Origin: Leuconostoc fallax KCTC 3537
Lineage (GTDB): Bacteria > Bacillota > Bacilli > Lactobacillales > Lactobacillaceae
NCBI RefSeq assembly: GCF_000165675.1
Contig: NZ_AEIZ01000010.1
Location: 43,947 to 107,946, forward strand
Reading direction: 5' to 3'
DNA: 64,000 nucleotides
This document shows positions 29,572 through 39,167 of the stretch, in pieces (the stretch's first letter is position 1; every line of letters starts with the position of its first letter). The notes under the pieces are model-generated. The model had not been told where the DNA came from. It searched no databases and worked only from the letters and a program-made list of their open reading frames with translations. The position numbers and the translations under genes were made by a program.

Positions 29572-30027
29572 GTGACTGAAAGTCTAGATATTATTTATAT
29601 AAGCCTTAGTGGTAATACCGATATTTTTGTTAAACGCTTGGCACATCACCTTACTGATATCAATCAAGCTTCATCTGATATGCAACTCGTTAATGTCAAG
29701 TTTGTTGATGATTTTTATACTGTCACAAGACCGTTTATTGCGATATTACCAACCTATCTTAAGGGTGGCAATGGTACTGATAATGGCTTTGAAGAAATTT
29801 TAACAGACAAACTACGCCATTTTTTGGCGTATCACGATAACTATCGCCTTTGCCAAGGCATTATCGGTAGTGGTAACCGTAATTTCAATAAGCAATTTGC
29901 CTTAACAGCCAAGCAATATGCTGAACAATTCTCATTTCCAGTATTAGATGAGTTTGAACTTAGAGGCAATAAATATGATATTGAACGTATTACCAATACA
30001 ATCATCAATTTAAAACAAACGAATTAA
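29572..30027 (+). CDS. nrdI: NrdI flavodoxin-like protein
   Basis: Flavodoxin that supplies the oxidant for assembling the dimanganese-tyrosyl cofactor of class Ib NrdF. About 151 residues. IIYISLSGNTDIFVKRL is the FMN phosphate loop; GNRNFNKQFALTAKQYA carries the flavin-binding region. I choose GTG 29572 because AGGAG ends seven bases before it, over an ATG at 29551 that lies in the promoter. First gene of nrdI-nrdE-nrdF-like-nrdF. Glutaredoxin-like nrdH is not in this cluster. Confidence 0.92.
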   Translation: MTESLDIIYISLSGNTDIFVKRLAHHLTDINQASSDMQLVNVKFVDDFYTVTRPFIAILPTYLKGGNGTDNGFEEILTDKLRHFLAYHDNYRLCQGIIGSGNRNFNKQFALTAKQYAEQFSFPVLDEFELRGNKYDIERITNTIINLKQTN

Positions 30028-30049
30028 TCATTATGGAGGCCGTTGTATT

Positions 30050-32256
30050 TTGACAAACACAAAGCAACACATTAAGAAAACATATTTTTATTTAAACAAC
30101 GAATTAAATATCCCCGAAAATCATCAAATTCCTTTATATAAAGACAAAGAAGCTTTAGAAGCTTTTCTGAAGGAAGAAATTGCACCGAAAACCATGGCGT
30201 TTACCAGCTTAAAAGAAAAGCTCCATTTTTTGATCGACCATGATTATATTGATGAAACCTTGCTTCAAAAATATCCAGTATCTCCACAAAATAGCGATAC
30301 TGATTTTAACTTTGATTTTTCTTTTATCACAGCACTTTTTGATAGGATTAATCAATTTCATTTTCAATTCAAGAGCTTTTTAGGCGCCTATAAATTTTAT
30401 AATCAATTTGCTCTAAAAACCGATGACAATCAATATTACTTAGAAAACTATGCTGATCGTGTTGCACTAAATGCACTGTATCTTGGTAATGGTGATAAAA
30501 CGTTAGCATTAGCTATGGCTGAAGAACTCATTACGCAACGCTACCAACCAGCAACACCAACTTTTTTAAATGCAGGTAGAAAACGTCGTGGTGAGATGGT
30601 CTCTTGTTTCTTAATCGACATGGATGACTCAATGTTGGGTGTCGGCCGTGGTGTCAATTCAGCTTTGCAACTCTCACGTTTAGGTGGTGGTGTTGGCGTT
30701 AACCTATCCAATATGCGTGCTGCGGGCGATCCCATTCGTCATATTGAAAATTTGTCTTCGGGTGTCGTACCTATTATGAAATTATTAGAAGACTCCTTTA
30801 GCTACAGTAATCAATTAGGTCAACGTAATGGTGCTGGCGTTGTTTATTTAAATGTATTTCATCCAGATATTCTCTCTTTCTTGTCCACTAAAAAAGAAAA
30901 TGCTGATGAGAAAATCAGAGTTAAGACCTTGTCGCTAGGGCTTGTTGTACCAGATAAATATTATGAACTACTCAAAACAAACTTACCCATGTATTTGTTT
31001 AGCCCTTATGATGTTGAGCGTTATTATCACAAGCCTTTTTCATATATTGATATCACTCAGGAATACGACAATTTAGTTAACAACCCCGAAATACGCAAAA
31101 CTAAAATTAATGCGCGTGAATTAGAACAAGAAATTTCACGACTACAACAAGAATCTGGTTATCCCTATATTCTCAATATTGATACTGCTAATCGCTATAA
31201 TCCGGTAACCGGTAAAATTATCATGAGTAATTTGTGTAGTGAAATTTTGCAGCCACAAGAACCTTCAACACTCAATATTGACTTGTCATATGACCAAGTT
31301 GGGACGGATATTAGCTGTAACTTAGGGTCAACAAATATTCAAAATATGTTAACGGCACCTGATTTTGGTCAATCAATCATCAATGCGGTTAAGGGATTAA
31401 CAACGGTGACAGATCATACCAATATTGAAGAAGTCCCAACGATTCAAAAAGGTAACGCTTTATACCATACAATTGGCTTAGGAGCGATGGGCTTGCATAC
31501 AGCACTGGCTTGCCATGAAATCATGTATGGTTCTCCCGAAGCATTAGAATTTACAGATGCTTACTTCTTAGCACTTAATTATTACTCATTGGTCGCTAGT
31601 AATGAAATTGCTAAGGAAAACAAACGACGTTCAAAGACTTTGAAAAGTCGACATACGCCGATGGTAGTTATTTCGATCAATATCTCCAAAAACCATTTAC
31701 ATTTAAGTCTAATCAAGTAGCAGAAATCTTTAAAAATATCCAATTACCAACCATTGCAGATTGGCAAACGTTAAAACAAAATGTACAGCAATATGGTTTA
31801 TATCACCGTAATCGCCTAGCAGTTGCGCCCAATGGTTCAACGGCCTATATCAATGAGACAAGTGCATCATTGCACCCCATTACACAGCTTGTGGAGCATC
31901 GTCAGGAAGAGAAAGTTGGCGCTATTTTCTATCCGGCACCTTATCTTTCTAATAAAACAATGCCCTACTATCAAGTTGCCTACGAAATGGATCAACGTAA
32001 GATTATTGATACTTATGCAGTTGCTCAAAAACACATTGATCAAGGTATGAGCTTAACACTCTTCATGCGTTCAATTTTGCCAAAGGGATTATACGAATGG
32101 AAGAATGATGATAATCCAACGATGACAACCCGTGATCTCAATCATTTGCGCAACTATGCTTGGCGTAAAGGCATTCGCTCACTTTACTATGTGCGTACAT
32201 TTACTAATGATTTAGAAATACACACTGCTAACGAATGTGAATCGTGCATGATTTAA
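30050..32256 (+). CDS. nrdE: Class Ib ribonucleotide reductase large subunit, frameshifted
   Basis: Reduces ribonucleoside diphosphates to deoxy forms. The first 526 or so residues are in one frame with the active-site cysteine VSCFLI, the loop SNLCSEILQ (Asn-x-Cys-x-Glu) and the partner cysteine ISCNLGSTN. At IAKENK the frame changes; adding one A around 31617-31624 continues NKTTFKDFEKSTYADGSY through APNGSTAYINETSASLHP, the YYVRT tyrosine region and the redox tail ECESCMI. Total 735 residues, usual for NrdE (about 720). No N-terminal ATP cone, as expected of class Ib. GGAGG precedes TTG 30050, so the start is TTG. Confidence 0.92.
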
Positions 32257-32270
32257 TGAGGAGATAAGAT

Positions 32271-33238
32271 ATGAAGGATTATTTATACTACCGTGCTATT
32301 AACTGGAATGAAATTGAAGATACACTTGATCAATATACTTGGCAGCAAATGGTTGCTAATTTTTGGCTAGATACTCGAGTCCCTGTCATTGAAGATAAAA
32401 CAGGATGGGAAGCATTAGCACAAGATGAACACGACGCATTAGCACAATCATTGGCTGATTTAGCCACACTAGAAAGTTTCCAATCAGAAATCAGTTTACC
32501 AACATTACAAAAAACAGAAGAACACAAGAAGAGTCTTCTGTCTTTAATAACATGACATTCATGGCATCAGTACATGCTAAAAGTATGAGTACTATCCTGT
32601 TAGCCTTTCAAGATAAAGCAGTGGTCAAAACATTATTTAAAAATGCTGGTGAAAACCCACAACTACAGGCTATGATTGCGACACTACGTAACATGTATGA
32701 CAGCGATAATGTACTAGAAAAGCAAGCCGCTAACGTCATCATCACAACTTGTCTGACGTATGTTCATCTTTTTGATCTTTTTGAATTATCACAAGCTTAT
32801 GATTTAAAAAATATCACTTTCATTGGCGAACTGATTATCCGTGACAATGCTATTGCAGCCATCTATACCGGTCATAAATTCAAGTTGAACTTTAACGAGG
32901 CCACACCGACACAACAGGCACATATTCAAGATAAAGTTACCCAAGTTTTGCAAAGTATTTTAACACAAGAAACCGCACGTTTAACGGCTAATAGTTGGGA
33001 AAACCAATATCAAAATGACGTCTTATCGCTATTGCAATTGGGTATTGACCGGACATTGACACTATTAGGTTTGGAAAATACCATGGCTTTGGTATTCAAA
33101 GCAACAACGCCAAGTACAACTTATACCAAAATCAATGCACAAGTTGTCGATGAAAATCAATTTACGCATGATGCCAGTCAGTATACGGTTGCACAACATA
33201 ATACTGAAAATATGGATAGTCAAGATTACAATTTTTAA
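32271..33238 (+). CDS. Degenerate NrdF paralogue lacking metal and radical residues, frameshifted
   Basis: Homologous along its length to the NrdF encoded next door (322 residues after repair), with the shared start NWNEIEDTLDQYTW and FWLDTRVPV. Compared with that NrdF: LLDT is TLES (Asp to Glu), MESIHAKSYGTI is MASVHAKSMSTI (Glu to Ala, radical Tyr to Met), the FLEGILYY Glu is Thr (VIITTCLTY), and RDESVHGTY is RDNAIAAIY (Glu to Asn, His to Ala). Most metal ligands and the tyrosine are therefore gone, but the C-terminal NrdE-docking tail survives (DSQDYNF). AGGAG precedes ATG 32271. Frames switch after HKKS; one added base near 32533 gives SSVFNNMTFMA. A structural or regulatory role is inferred. 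Confidence 0.82.
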
Positions 33239-33258
33239 AATTGGGGGATAACGATAAG

Positions 33259-34214
33259 ATGGCAAAAAATTATACAGCAATTAACTGGGATGACATTGAA
33301 GATGAATTAGATGAATTTGTTTGGGATAAGGCAACTGCCCAGTTTTGGCTAGATACACGTGTACCAGTTTCTCAAGATATGTCAGATTGGCAAAGTCTCA
33401 CTGACGATGAGCGCGATGTGGTCAAAAAAGCAGTTGGTGGTCTTGCACTATTAGACACACTACAATCTGAAGCTGGCTGTCATGTTATGCGTGATGATGT
33501 GTTAACACGTAAAGAAACAGCTGTACTTAATGACTTCTTATTAATGGAGTCGATTCATGCAAAGAGCTACGGCACTATTTTAACTTCTTTGAACGTGCGC
33601 AAAGATATCGATGCCATTTATTCGTGGATGAACAATAACGAAAGAATGCAGTATAAAGCACAAGTCGTTAACGAAATTTATAAAACCGGAGATGGCTTAC
33701 AACAAAAAATTGCCAGTGTCTTCCTGGAAGGTATTCTATATTATAGTAACTTTTTTACACCATTATGGTATTTGGGTAACAATAAACTAGCTAATTTAGC
33801 TGAAATTATTAAATTAGTCATTCGTGATGAATCTGTCCACGGGACTTATCTTGGCTACAAATTCAAACTCGGATACCAACAGTTATCTGAGCCAGAACAA
33901 AAAAGCTGACGGATTGGATGTACCCTGTTCTTGATGACTTGTTAGAAAATGAATTTGCTTATACAGATGACTTATATGCCAAGATTGGTTTGGCCGAAGA
34001 AGTCAAAACATTTGTTAAGTACAATGCCAATAAATCACTACAAAATATGGGATTTGACTCGCGTTATCCAGACATTTCACTAGAAGATATTAATCCGATT
34101 GTGATGAATGGCATCTCTAGTGAGACTGCAAACCATGATTTCTTCTCACAAGTTGGTGCTGGTTACTTAATGGGTACTGCTGAACCAATGGTTGAAGATG
34201 ATTATGATTTTTAA
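33259..34214 (+). CDS. nrdF: Class Ib ribonucleotide reductase small subunit, frameshifted
   Basis: Carries the dimetal-tyrosyl radical that starts catalysis in NrdE. About 318 residues. All ligands are visible: Asp in LLDTLQSEAG, Glu/His/Tyr in MESIHAKSYGTI, Glu in FLEGILYYSNFF, Glu/His in RDESVHGTY, and the tail VEDDYDF that docks to NrdE. The frame breaks at EQKS; adding one A to A6 33899-33904 yields EQKKLTDWMYPVLDDLL and the remaining 98 residues. ATG 33259 gives MAKNYTAINWDDIE; the ribosome site is weak. Last gene of the operon, ended by a strong hairpin. Confidence 0.94.
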
Positions 34215-34218
34215 TGCC

Positions 34219-34250
34219 AACAAAAAACCGCTAAATAGCGGTTTTTTATT
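34219..34250. terminator. Bidirectional terminator between nrdF and flp
   Basis: AAAAAACCGCTA/TAGCGGTTTTTT, nearly perfect stem with a two-base loop, serving the convergent nrd and flp operons. Confidence 0.93.
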
Positions 34251-34919
34251 TTATAAATACATCTCTTGTAACGCCGGTATATTCAAAAGCTTAATATGCA
34301 TATGATTTCTAACAACCAGTTGGTGACGTTCTAGCAATTTCAACTTGCGTGAAATTGTTTCAGGTGTCGTTCCTAAATAGGTCGCTAACTCTTTTAATTT
34401 ATAAGGCATTGTTATGTCACTTTGATTTTGTTCTTGCTGTAACATCATCAGGTAGGCTGCAATACGTGCCTCAACACGACTAATAGCTAGAATCTGACGA
34501 TGTTGCTCGAGATGATTTACTTTTTCAATTGTCAATTGTAACAATTGAATACTTAAACTTGGATACTGTAATAATAATTGATTAAAATTCTGATAGCGAA
34601 TCAAACACACTTCAGAATCAACACGGGCCTGTGCATATAAGGTTTCATTCTTTTGGCCAAATAACCAGCGTTCCCCCGCATATTCACCAGCACTAAGTAC
34701 TCGTAGTAACTGTTCTTGCCCATCAGTGCTTAACTGAAAGATTTTAATACTACCACTTTTAATCATAATCATTTGCTGTGACATTAATGGCGAAAAAACC
34801 ATTTCACCACGCTTAACATAATGATATTCAACTAATTGTTCAATTTTTCTTTGACTTGCTAACCCTAGTTGCTTGAATAAGGGGACTAACTGGACACATA
34901 ATTGTTCACTCACATTCAT
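34251..34919 (-). CDS. flp: CRP/FNR-family regulator (Flp)
   Basis: 222 residues: a cyclic-nucleotide-binding-like beta-roll (MVFSPLMSQQMIMIKSGSIKIFQL...GEYAGERWLFG), a dimer helix, then a helix-turn-helix (YKLKELATYLGTTPETISRKLKLLERHQLV). Three Cys are present (including Cys7 and Cys104 region); the FNR iron-sulphur Cys cluster is not, matching lactococcal/lactobacillus FLP proteins, which respond to redox. Last gene of the ATPase-HMA-Dps-flp operon. A TTGAC-4x-GTCAA palindrome in the operon promoter fits an FNR-type binding site, so autoregulation is plausible. Confidence 0.85.
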   Translation of the reverse strand: MNVSEQLCVQLVPLFKQLGLASQRKIEQLVEYHYVKRGEMVFSPLMSQQMIMIKSGSIKIFQLSTDGQEQLLRVLSAGEYAGERWLFGQKNETLYAQARVDSEVCLIRYQNFNQLLLQYPSLSIQLLQLTIEKVNHLEQHRQILAISRVEARIAAYLMMLQQEQNQSDITMPYKLKELATYLGTTPETISRKLKLLERHQLVVRNHMHIKLLNIPALQEMYL

Positions 34920-34931
34920 TCACCTTTATTT

Positions 34932-35474
34932 TTAGTCATCATCATCGTCCTCTTCATACAGCCCTTCTCGTATATCATGATTCAAGAAACGTTGTGTCAA
35001 ACTAATTTGTTGTGCTATCCAAGCATACAATAACTTCAAGACCGCTGACAATGCCAATTTACCTTCTTTATCGGCCAAAGCGATAGCTTTAACAATAAAG
35101 AGCAATTGGGTATCAAAATCTTTAACTAAATCAAATAACTGTTGCTCTCCCGTAGCATATTTTTGTGCGCCTGACTCCGTTAAAGCAGTATATTCTTGGA
35201 ACTGGGTTGTCAGTGTCGCCACCATTTCTTGTTCACTGATTAAAATATCGTTAATTTGGTTTAAAAAATCCTGTTCCTGATTGATCCATTCATCAGCATA
35301 TTGTCTGATAAATAGTGTTTCTGATCCTTTAATAAACCATTTTGCCTGCCTAATTTTTAAGCTATGAATCACTAAATTCGCAACAATATGACTCGTCATT
35401 GCACCTGCTGTTGGTGTATGATGATCCCTTTGACTTTTGGTTTGTTCAGCTTCAAATAATGCTTCGTTTGTCAT
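34932..35474 (-). CDS. Dps/ferritin-like protein without ferroxidase residues
   Basis: 180 residues. The four-helix pattern of Dps is visible (NLVIHSLKIRQAKWFIKGSETLFIRQYADEWINQEQDFLNQI aligned to VANLNVFxxKIHQxHWYxxGxxFFxLHExxDxxY), but the two histidines of the ferroxidase site are Arg, and the Asp/Glu pair of helix B is not kept. The tail ends EEDDDDD. Iron oxidation is therefore doubtful; DNA or metal binding without catalysis is possible. It lies between flp and the HMA gene with tiny gaps, all on one strand. Confidence 0.7.
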   Translation of the reverse strand: MTNEALFEAEQTKSQRDHHTPTAGAMTSHIVANLVIHSLKIRQAKWFIKGSETLFIRQYADEWINQEQDFLNQINDILISEQEMVATLTTQFQEYTALTESGAQKYATGEQQLFDLVKDFDTQLLFIVKAIALADKEGKLALSAVLKLLYAWIAQQISLTQRFLNHDIREGLYEEDDDDD

Positions 35475-35476
35475 GA

Positions 35477-35704
35477 CTACTGCTCCTTAATTGTAATTTT
35501 TTCGACTGTATAACCGAGTTGCTCAATAATATGTGCTAAATCTTTTGCTTGAATCTTTTCTTGATCAATAACTGTCTTTAATTTTCCAGCATTAAATAAA
35601 GTTTGCACATCTGTAACACCTGTTTGTTTTTCAATAACTTTTTGAATTTTAGTGAGACATGAAGGACAAGATAATTGTCCTAAGGTCATCGTTACCTTAA
35701 CCAT
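35477..35704 (-). CDS. Heavy-metal-associated (HMA) domain chaperone
   Basis: 75-residue ferredoxin-like metallochaperone. The metal loop reads GQLSCPSCLTKIQK, i.e. CPSC in place of the common CxxC with Met-x-Cys. RGEEIMVKV-like context with AGAGGAAATC supports ATG 35704; the in-frame start 35737 is too far upstream. Adjacent to the P1B ATPase (44 bases) and so presumably delivers metal to it. The metal (Cu, Zn or another) is not determined. Confidence 0.85.
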   Translation of the reverse strand: MVKVTMTLGQLSCPSCLTKIQKVIEKQTGVTDVQTLFNAGKLKTVIDQEKIQAKDLAHIIEQLGYTVEKITIKEQ

Positions 35705-35747
35705 GATTTCCTCTTTTCTTAAATAATACTTTATCAATAACTATTCA

Positions 35748-37595
35748 CTATAAGCGTAATAATCGAACGCCATTTAAGGTAACAACGATAATACTTAATT
35801 CGTGAATCAACATGCCTGATGCCATGAAGATATAACCGGTGAACAGCCCAATTAATAAAAATACAACGGTTAGCATCGCAATAATAATGTTTTGATACAT
35901 ATTCATGGCCGTAGCACGGGCAATTTTGACTGCCAAAGGTAATTTATTTAAGTCAGCATGCATCAAAACAATGTCAGCGACATCCATTGCAATATCTGTA
36001 CCATTTCCCATGGCTATCCCCACATTGGCTGTCACCAAAGCTGGACTATCATTGACCCCGTCGCCAACAAATGCAACACGTTCTCCGTGTGATTGATATT
36101 GCTGGATGAGCGCCATCTTGTTTTCTGGTAAACAATCACCATAAGCTTGGGTTAACTTTAATTGGTGTGCCACTATTTCAACAGCTCTTTGCTGATCACC
36201 TGACATCAAAACCAGCCGTTGATTATCCAGCTCTCGTAGCTGTTGCATAATCTTTGTTGCTTCAGGCTTAAGTGGATCATGAATGCCTAATAACAGATGC
36301 AGTTGATGATTCATTGCAACATAAACTAATGAATAGCCTTCTCGTAGAAAATAATCAGTATCTTGCTGACCAATCGTCAAATCAATGTCGTAGTCGTGCA
36401 TTAACTGCTGATTACCGACCACTACTTGTTGTTGTCCTACATTGGCAACAATCCCTTTCCCTTTGATGACCACCGTTTTATCAATCGGCATCAACTCAAG
36501 CGTTGTATATTCTTTCTGAATCGCCTGTGCTAATGGATGGTTAGACTCGTGCTCTATACTGGCAACTATGGCTAAATTCTGCATTTCAAGGCCTTGATAA
36601 TTTTGAACCGCAGTTACTGTTGGCGTTCCTTTTGTTACGGTACCTGTTTTATCAAAAGCAAATGTTGTCACTTTTCTCAATTGAACAAGTGCTTCACTTC
36701 CCTTTACTAAAATGCCATGCCTTGCCGCAACACCAATACCTGCTACGGTAGATACTGGTACACCAATCACAAGCGCACCTGGGCATCCCAATATCAGTAC
36801 GGTTATTGCTAAGCGAATATCTCGTGTTACAATACCGATCAAAACGGCCAGTACGAGTACAACTGGTGTGTAATATTTGGCAAAACGATCAATTATTTGC
36901 TGTGCTTGCGATTGACTATCCTGAGATGTTTCAACTAAATCAATGATTTTCCCAAAAGCCGTATCCTCACCAACTTTATCGGCTTGAATGACTAAAGTAC
37001 CACTATCCAAACTCGTCCCAGCAAAAACATTCTGTGCCTGTGATTTAAAATTGATTTTTGATTCCCCAGTAATGCTTGCTTCATTAATGGCGCCCTCACC
37101 GTTCACAATTTTACCGTCTACTGGAATTTGCGAACCGGTTTTAACCAATACATAATCACCCACTTGAATATCATCAATATCAATCAGCTCAAATATTCTA
37201 CTGGTTGGTGTTGAGATACGTAATGCTTGTTTGGGCATTAATTGAACAAGCTGTGCAATGGCTGAGCGTGTTCGGGTTAAGGTTCTAGCTTCTAAAAAGC
37301 GACCCAAGGCAAATAGCCACACCACAATACCAGATTCACTAAATTCCCCAATCAAAATAGCACCGATAACTGCGAATGAAACTAAAAGCTCGATGGAAAC
37401 GACTTTATATCGTAAAGCCGAAATACCTTGGATAACAATTGGACTCCCCCCGAGAATCGTAACAACCAGCATGATAAAATGCCCAATCATCCCGTTTCCC
37501 AACCAACCACTTACAAAAGATACAATAATCAAACTTGTCATTAGCACGATGTAAATCTTTTGATGTTGGTTTGTCAATTGTAATATTTTCAACAT
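35748..37595 (-). CDS. P1B-type heavy-metal ATPase with CPG in TM6
   Basis: ATP-driven metal exporter of 615 residues. DKTGT phosphorylation motif (FAFDKTGTVTKGTP), TGES (ASITGESKI), the P1B His-Pro (HESNHPLAQAI), GDGVNDSPAL. The TM6 metal site is LGCPGALVIGVP, that is CPG rather than CPC, CPH or SPC. TM8 carries MLIHELSIIVVTLNGVRLL, whose HE-x-S resembles the HEGGT of P1B-4 pumps. No N-terminal HMA domain; the separate HMA protein may replace it. First gene of the flp operon, GAGGAGGAAAG before the ATG. Substrate uncertain. Confidence 0.88.
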   Translation of the reverse strand: MLKILQLTNQHQKIYIVLMTSLIIVSFVSGWLGNGMIGHFIMLVVTILGGSPIVIQGISALRYKVVSIELLVSFAVIGAILIGEFSESGIVVWLFALGRFLEARTLTRTRSAIAQLVQLMPKQALRISTPTSRIFELIDIDDIQVGDYVLVKTGSQIPVDGKIVNGEGAINEASITGESKINFKSQAQNVFAGTSLDSGTLVIQADKVGEDTAFGKIIDLVETSQDSQSQAQQIIDRFAKYYTPVVLVLAVLIGIVTRDIRLAITVLILGCPGALVIGVPVSTVAGIGVAARHGILVKGSEALVQLRKVTTFAFDKTGTVTKGTPTVTAVQNYQGLEMQNLAIVASIEHESNHPLAQAIQKEYTTLELMPIDKTVVIKGKGIVANVGQQQVVVGNQQLMHDYDIDLTIGQQDTDYFLREGYSLVYVAMNHQLHLLLGIHDPLKPEATKIMQQLRELDNQRLVLMSGDQQRAVEIVAHQLKLTQAYGDCLPENKMALIQQYQSHGERVAFVGDGVNDSPALVTANVGIAMGNGTDIAMDVADIVLMHADLNKLPLAVKIARATAMNMYQNIIIAMLTVVFLLIGLFTGYIFMASGMLIHELSIIVVTLNGVRLLRL

Positions 37596-37642
37596 ACTTT
37601 CCTCCTCAACTACTAGTTTAGTTGAAGCGCCTTTTATTTTAA

Positions 37643-37656
37643 TTGACGGTTGTCAA
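37643..37656. promoter_or_regulatory. FNR-type palindrome in the P1B ATPase-flp operon promoter
   Basis: TTGAC-GGTT-GTCAA, a perfect 14-base palindrome of the layout TTGAN-4x-NTCAA typical of FNR/FLP sites, about 48 bases upstream of the ATPase start. On the minus strand TTGACA doubles as a -35. Closer to the start a second repeat CAACTA-6x-TAGTTG abuts the ribosome site. Confidence 0.55.
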
Positions 37657-37702
37657 GTTTTCGGTCTTAATTGATGATAAAACGCTAAATGAGGTCAAAA
37701 AT

Positions 37703-37746
37703 AAAAAGATCTCTTGCGAAGAAACTACTGCGCAAAAGATCTTTCG
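37703..37746 (-). terminator. Terminator of the DUF1304 gene
   Basis: Minus strand: GATCTTTTGCGC / GCaAGAGATC hairpin ending in T5, directly after the gene's stop. Confidence 0.75.
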
Positions 37747-37753
37747 ATGTTTG

Positions 37754-38125
37754 TTATTTTAAAAATAATAATGATAATAATGCCAAAATGGCTGGAGTGC
37801 CTTGTAATAATAAAATTTTAATATTTTGGGCTGTTATAGCACCATATACTGCCGCAAGACAGACAAAAATCACGAATAATATACTCCCAGAATATTGTGC
37901 ATTGTCAGGAAAAGCAAAACGATTAATCAATAAACCAATACCGATAAAGCCATTGTAGAGGCCTTGATTCTTCATTGATATACGCGTCTCTGCCATCCTT
38001 GTATATGCTTCACTGAAACCAAATGCCACTGATAGCTTTTGAGGTGAACCAAACATCTCTAATAACATGATGCCAATAGCTTCTAACGCTACCACTATAA
38101 CTAAAATAGTTGAAATAATATGCAT
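37754..38125 (-). CDS. DUF1304 small membrane protein
   Basis: About 123 residues with four hydrophobic segments; MHIISTILVIVVALEAIGIMLLEMFG and KNQGLYNGFI are the DUF1304 hallmarks. The function is unknown. ATG 38125 follows GGGAGAT; the longer in-frame start lacks such a site. Monocistronic. Confidence 0.85.
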   Translation of the reverse strand: MHIISTILVIVVALEAIGIMLLEMFGSPQKLSVAFGFSEAYTRMAETRISMKNQGLYNGFIGIGLLINRFAFPDNAQYSGSILFVIFVCLAAVYGAITAQNIKILLLQGTPAILALLSLLFLK

Positions 38126-38365
38126 CTTTATCTCCCATTCAATTAAATAACATACCCTGTATTGGCTTGTTAACCTATCAAGCATATCATTAATCTCATT
38201 AGCTTGTCAGCTGGATTGGAAAGAAAAACAGCTCTAATGGCAAACAGTATGCCAAAATAATCGACTGGTCAATATATTGGGTATTTTTAATTAATACAAT
38301 CCATGTTGTGATTTTTTTCACTTTGATGTATTATTAAACCGCATAATAGAAAGGGAAAAAACATC

Positions 38366-38625
38366 ATGCAAGAGACAAAATTTATAAAGTATCTAAGCTG
38401 GATTGCGACTGTCATGGCCGTATTAATGTATGTATCGTATATTCCTCAAATAGCAGATAACTTAGCTGGTTCCAAGGGAAATCCGCTACAGCCATTAGTA
38501 GCAGCTATTAACTGTACATTGTGGGTTGTGTATGCCCTCAAAAAAAGCACCACGATATACCTGTCGCGTTAGCTAATTTCCCCGGTATTGTATTTGGTCT
38601 CATTGCCTTCATCACGGCACTATGA
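38366..38625 (+). CDS. SemiSWEET / PQ-loop sugar transporter, frameshifted
   Basis: Three-helix half-transporter that dimerises to move sugars. MQETKFIKYLSWIATVMAVL..., PQ-loop YVSYIPQIADNLAGSKGNPLQP, then AAINCTLWVVYALK. Frame breaks in A7 38540-38546; one more A gives KKKHHDIPVALANFPGIVFGLIAFITAL and 86 residues, the normal SemiSWEET size. AAAGGGA precedes ATG 38366. Substrate not known. Confidence 0.85.
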
Positions 38626-38654
38626 TTTCCAATCAGTTCTAATTGTGATTTAAT

Positions 38655-38836
38655 TAACATTTAAATCACACGATTATGGCATCGCTATTCTTCTAGCTGA
38701 TAATGATACTTATCCACTCTTATTCATCATCTCAATAAGTATCCTATTTTTACTTTATAAAGACATCTTAGCGCTTGTCATTGTGACTGTTACGCTAGGA
38801 TGCTTTGTTGTCTTGTATTTACTGTTTTTAGTGTGA
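38655..38836 (+). pseudogene. Remnant of a membrane protein gene
   Basis: An in-frame run of about 60 codons without a start: LTFKSHDYGIAILLADNDTY, then two strongly hydrophobic helices (LLFIISISILFLLY and LALVIVTVTLGCFVVLYLLFLV) ending at TGA. It looks like the C-terminal part of an integral membrane protein; a stop codon lies right before it. Family not recognised. It follows the SemiSWEET gene by 30 bases. Confidence 0.45.
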
Positions 38837-38882
38837 TTGATTCAATTTTCCGATGCGATAAAATTATAAAATGCAATATTAT

Positions 38883-38923
38883 AAAAAACCACGCGCTATA
38901 TTTAATCTAACGCGTGGTTTTAT
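38883..38923. terminator. Terminator downstream of the remnant
   Basis: AAAACCACGCG/CGCGTGGTTTTAT stem with a ~15-base loop; A and T tails on either side. Confidence 0.8.
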
Positions 38924-39112
38924 TGTGTCTATTTTAATGCTGTGAAAGCTGTTTTACCATAAGAAATGTACTTATTTATATACTAACAATATCTGTATAC
39001 AACCTTTAATAATTATGCCAAGTATCATACGTCGAATACTACCTGTCATCAAAATAGCGCTGTAGTAACTTAACATTGCCTAAATATGCAATACAGTGCA
39101 ACATTTTTGTAC

Positions 39113-39155
39113 AAAAAAGCGCCACATCAAGGTTTTAAAACCTTATGCAACGCCA
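39113..39155 (-). terminator. Terminator of ssrA
   Basis: Minus strand GGCG..CATAAGGTTTT/AAAACCTTGATG..GCGC followed by T6, some 14 bases past the tmRNA 3' end. Confidence 0.82.
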
Positions 39156-39167
39156 TGAAATGCTTAG

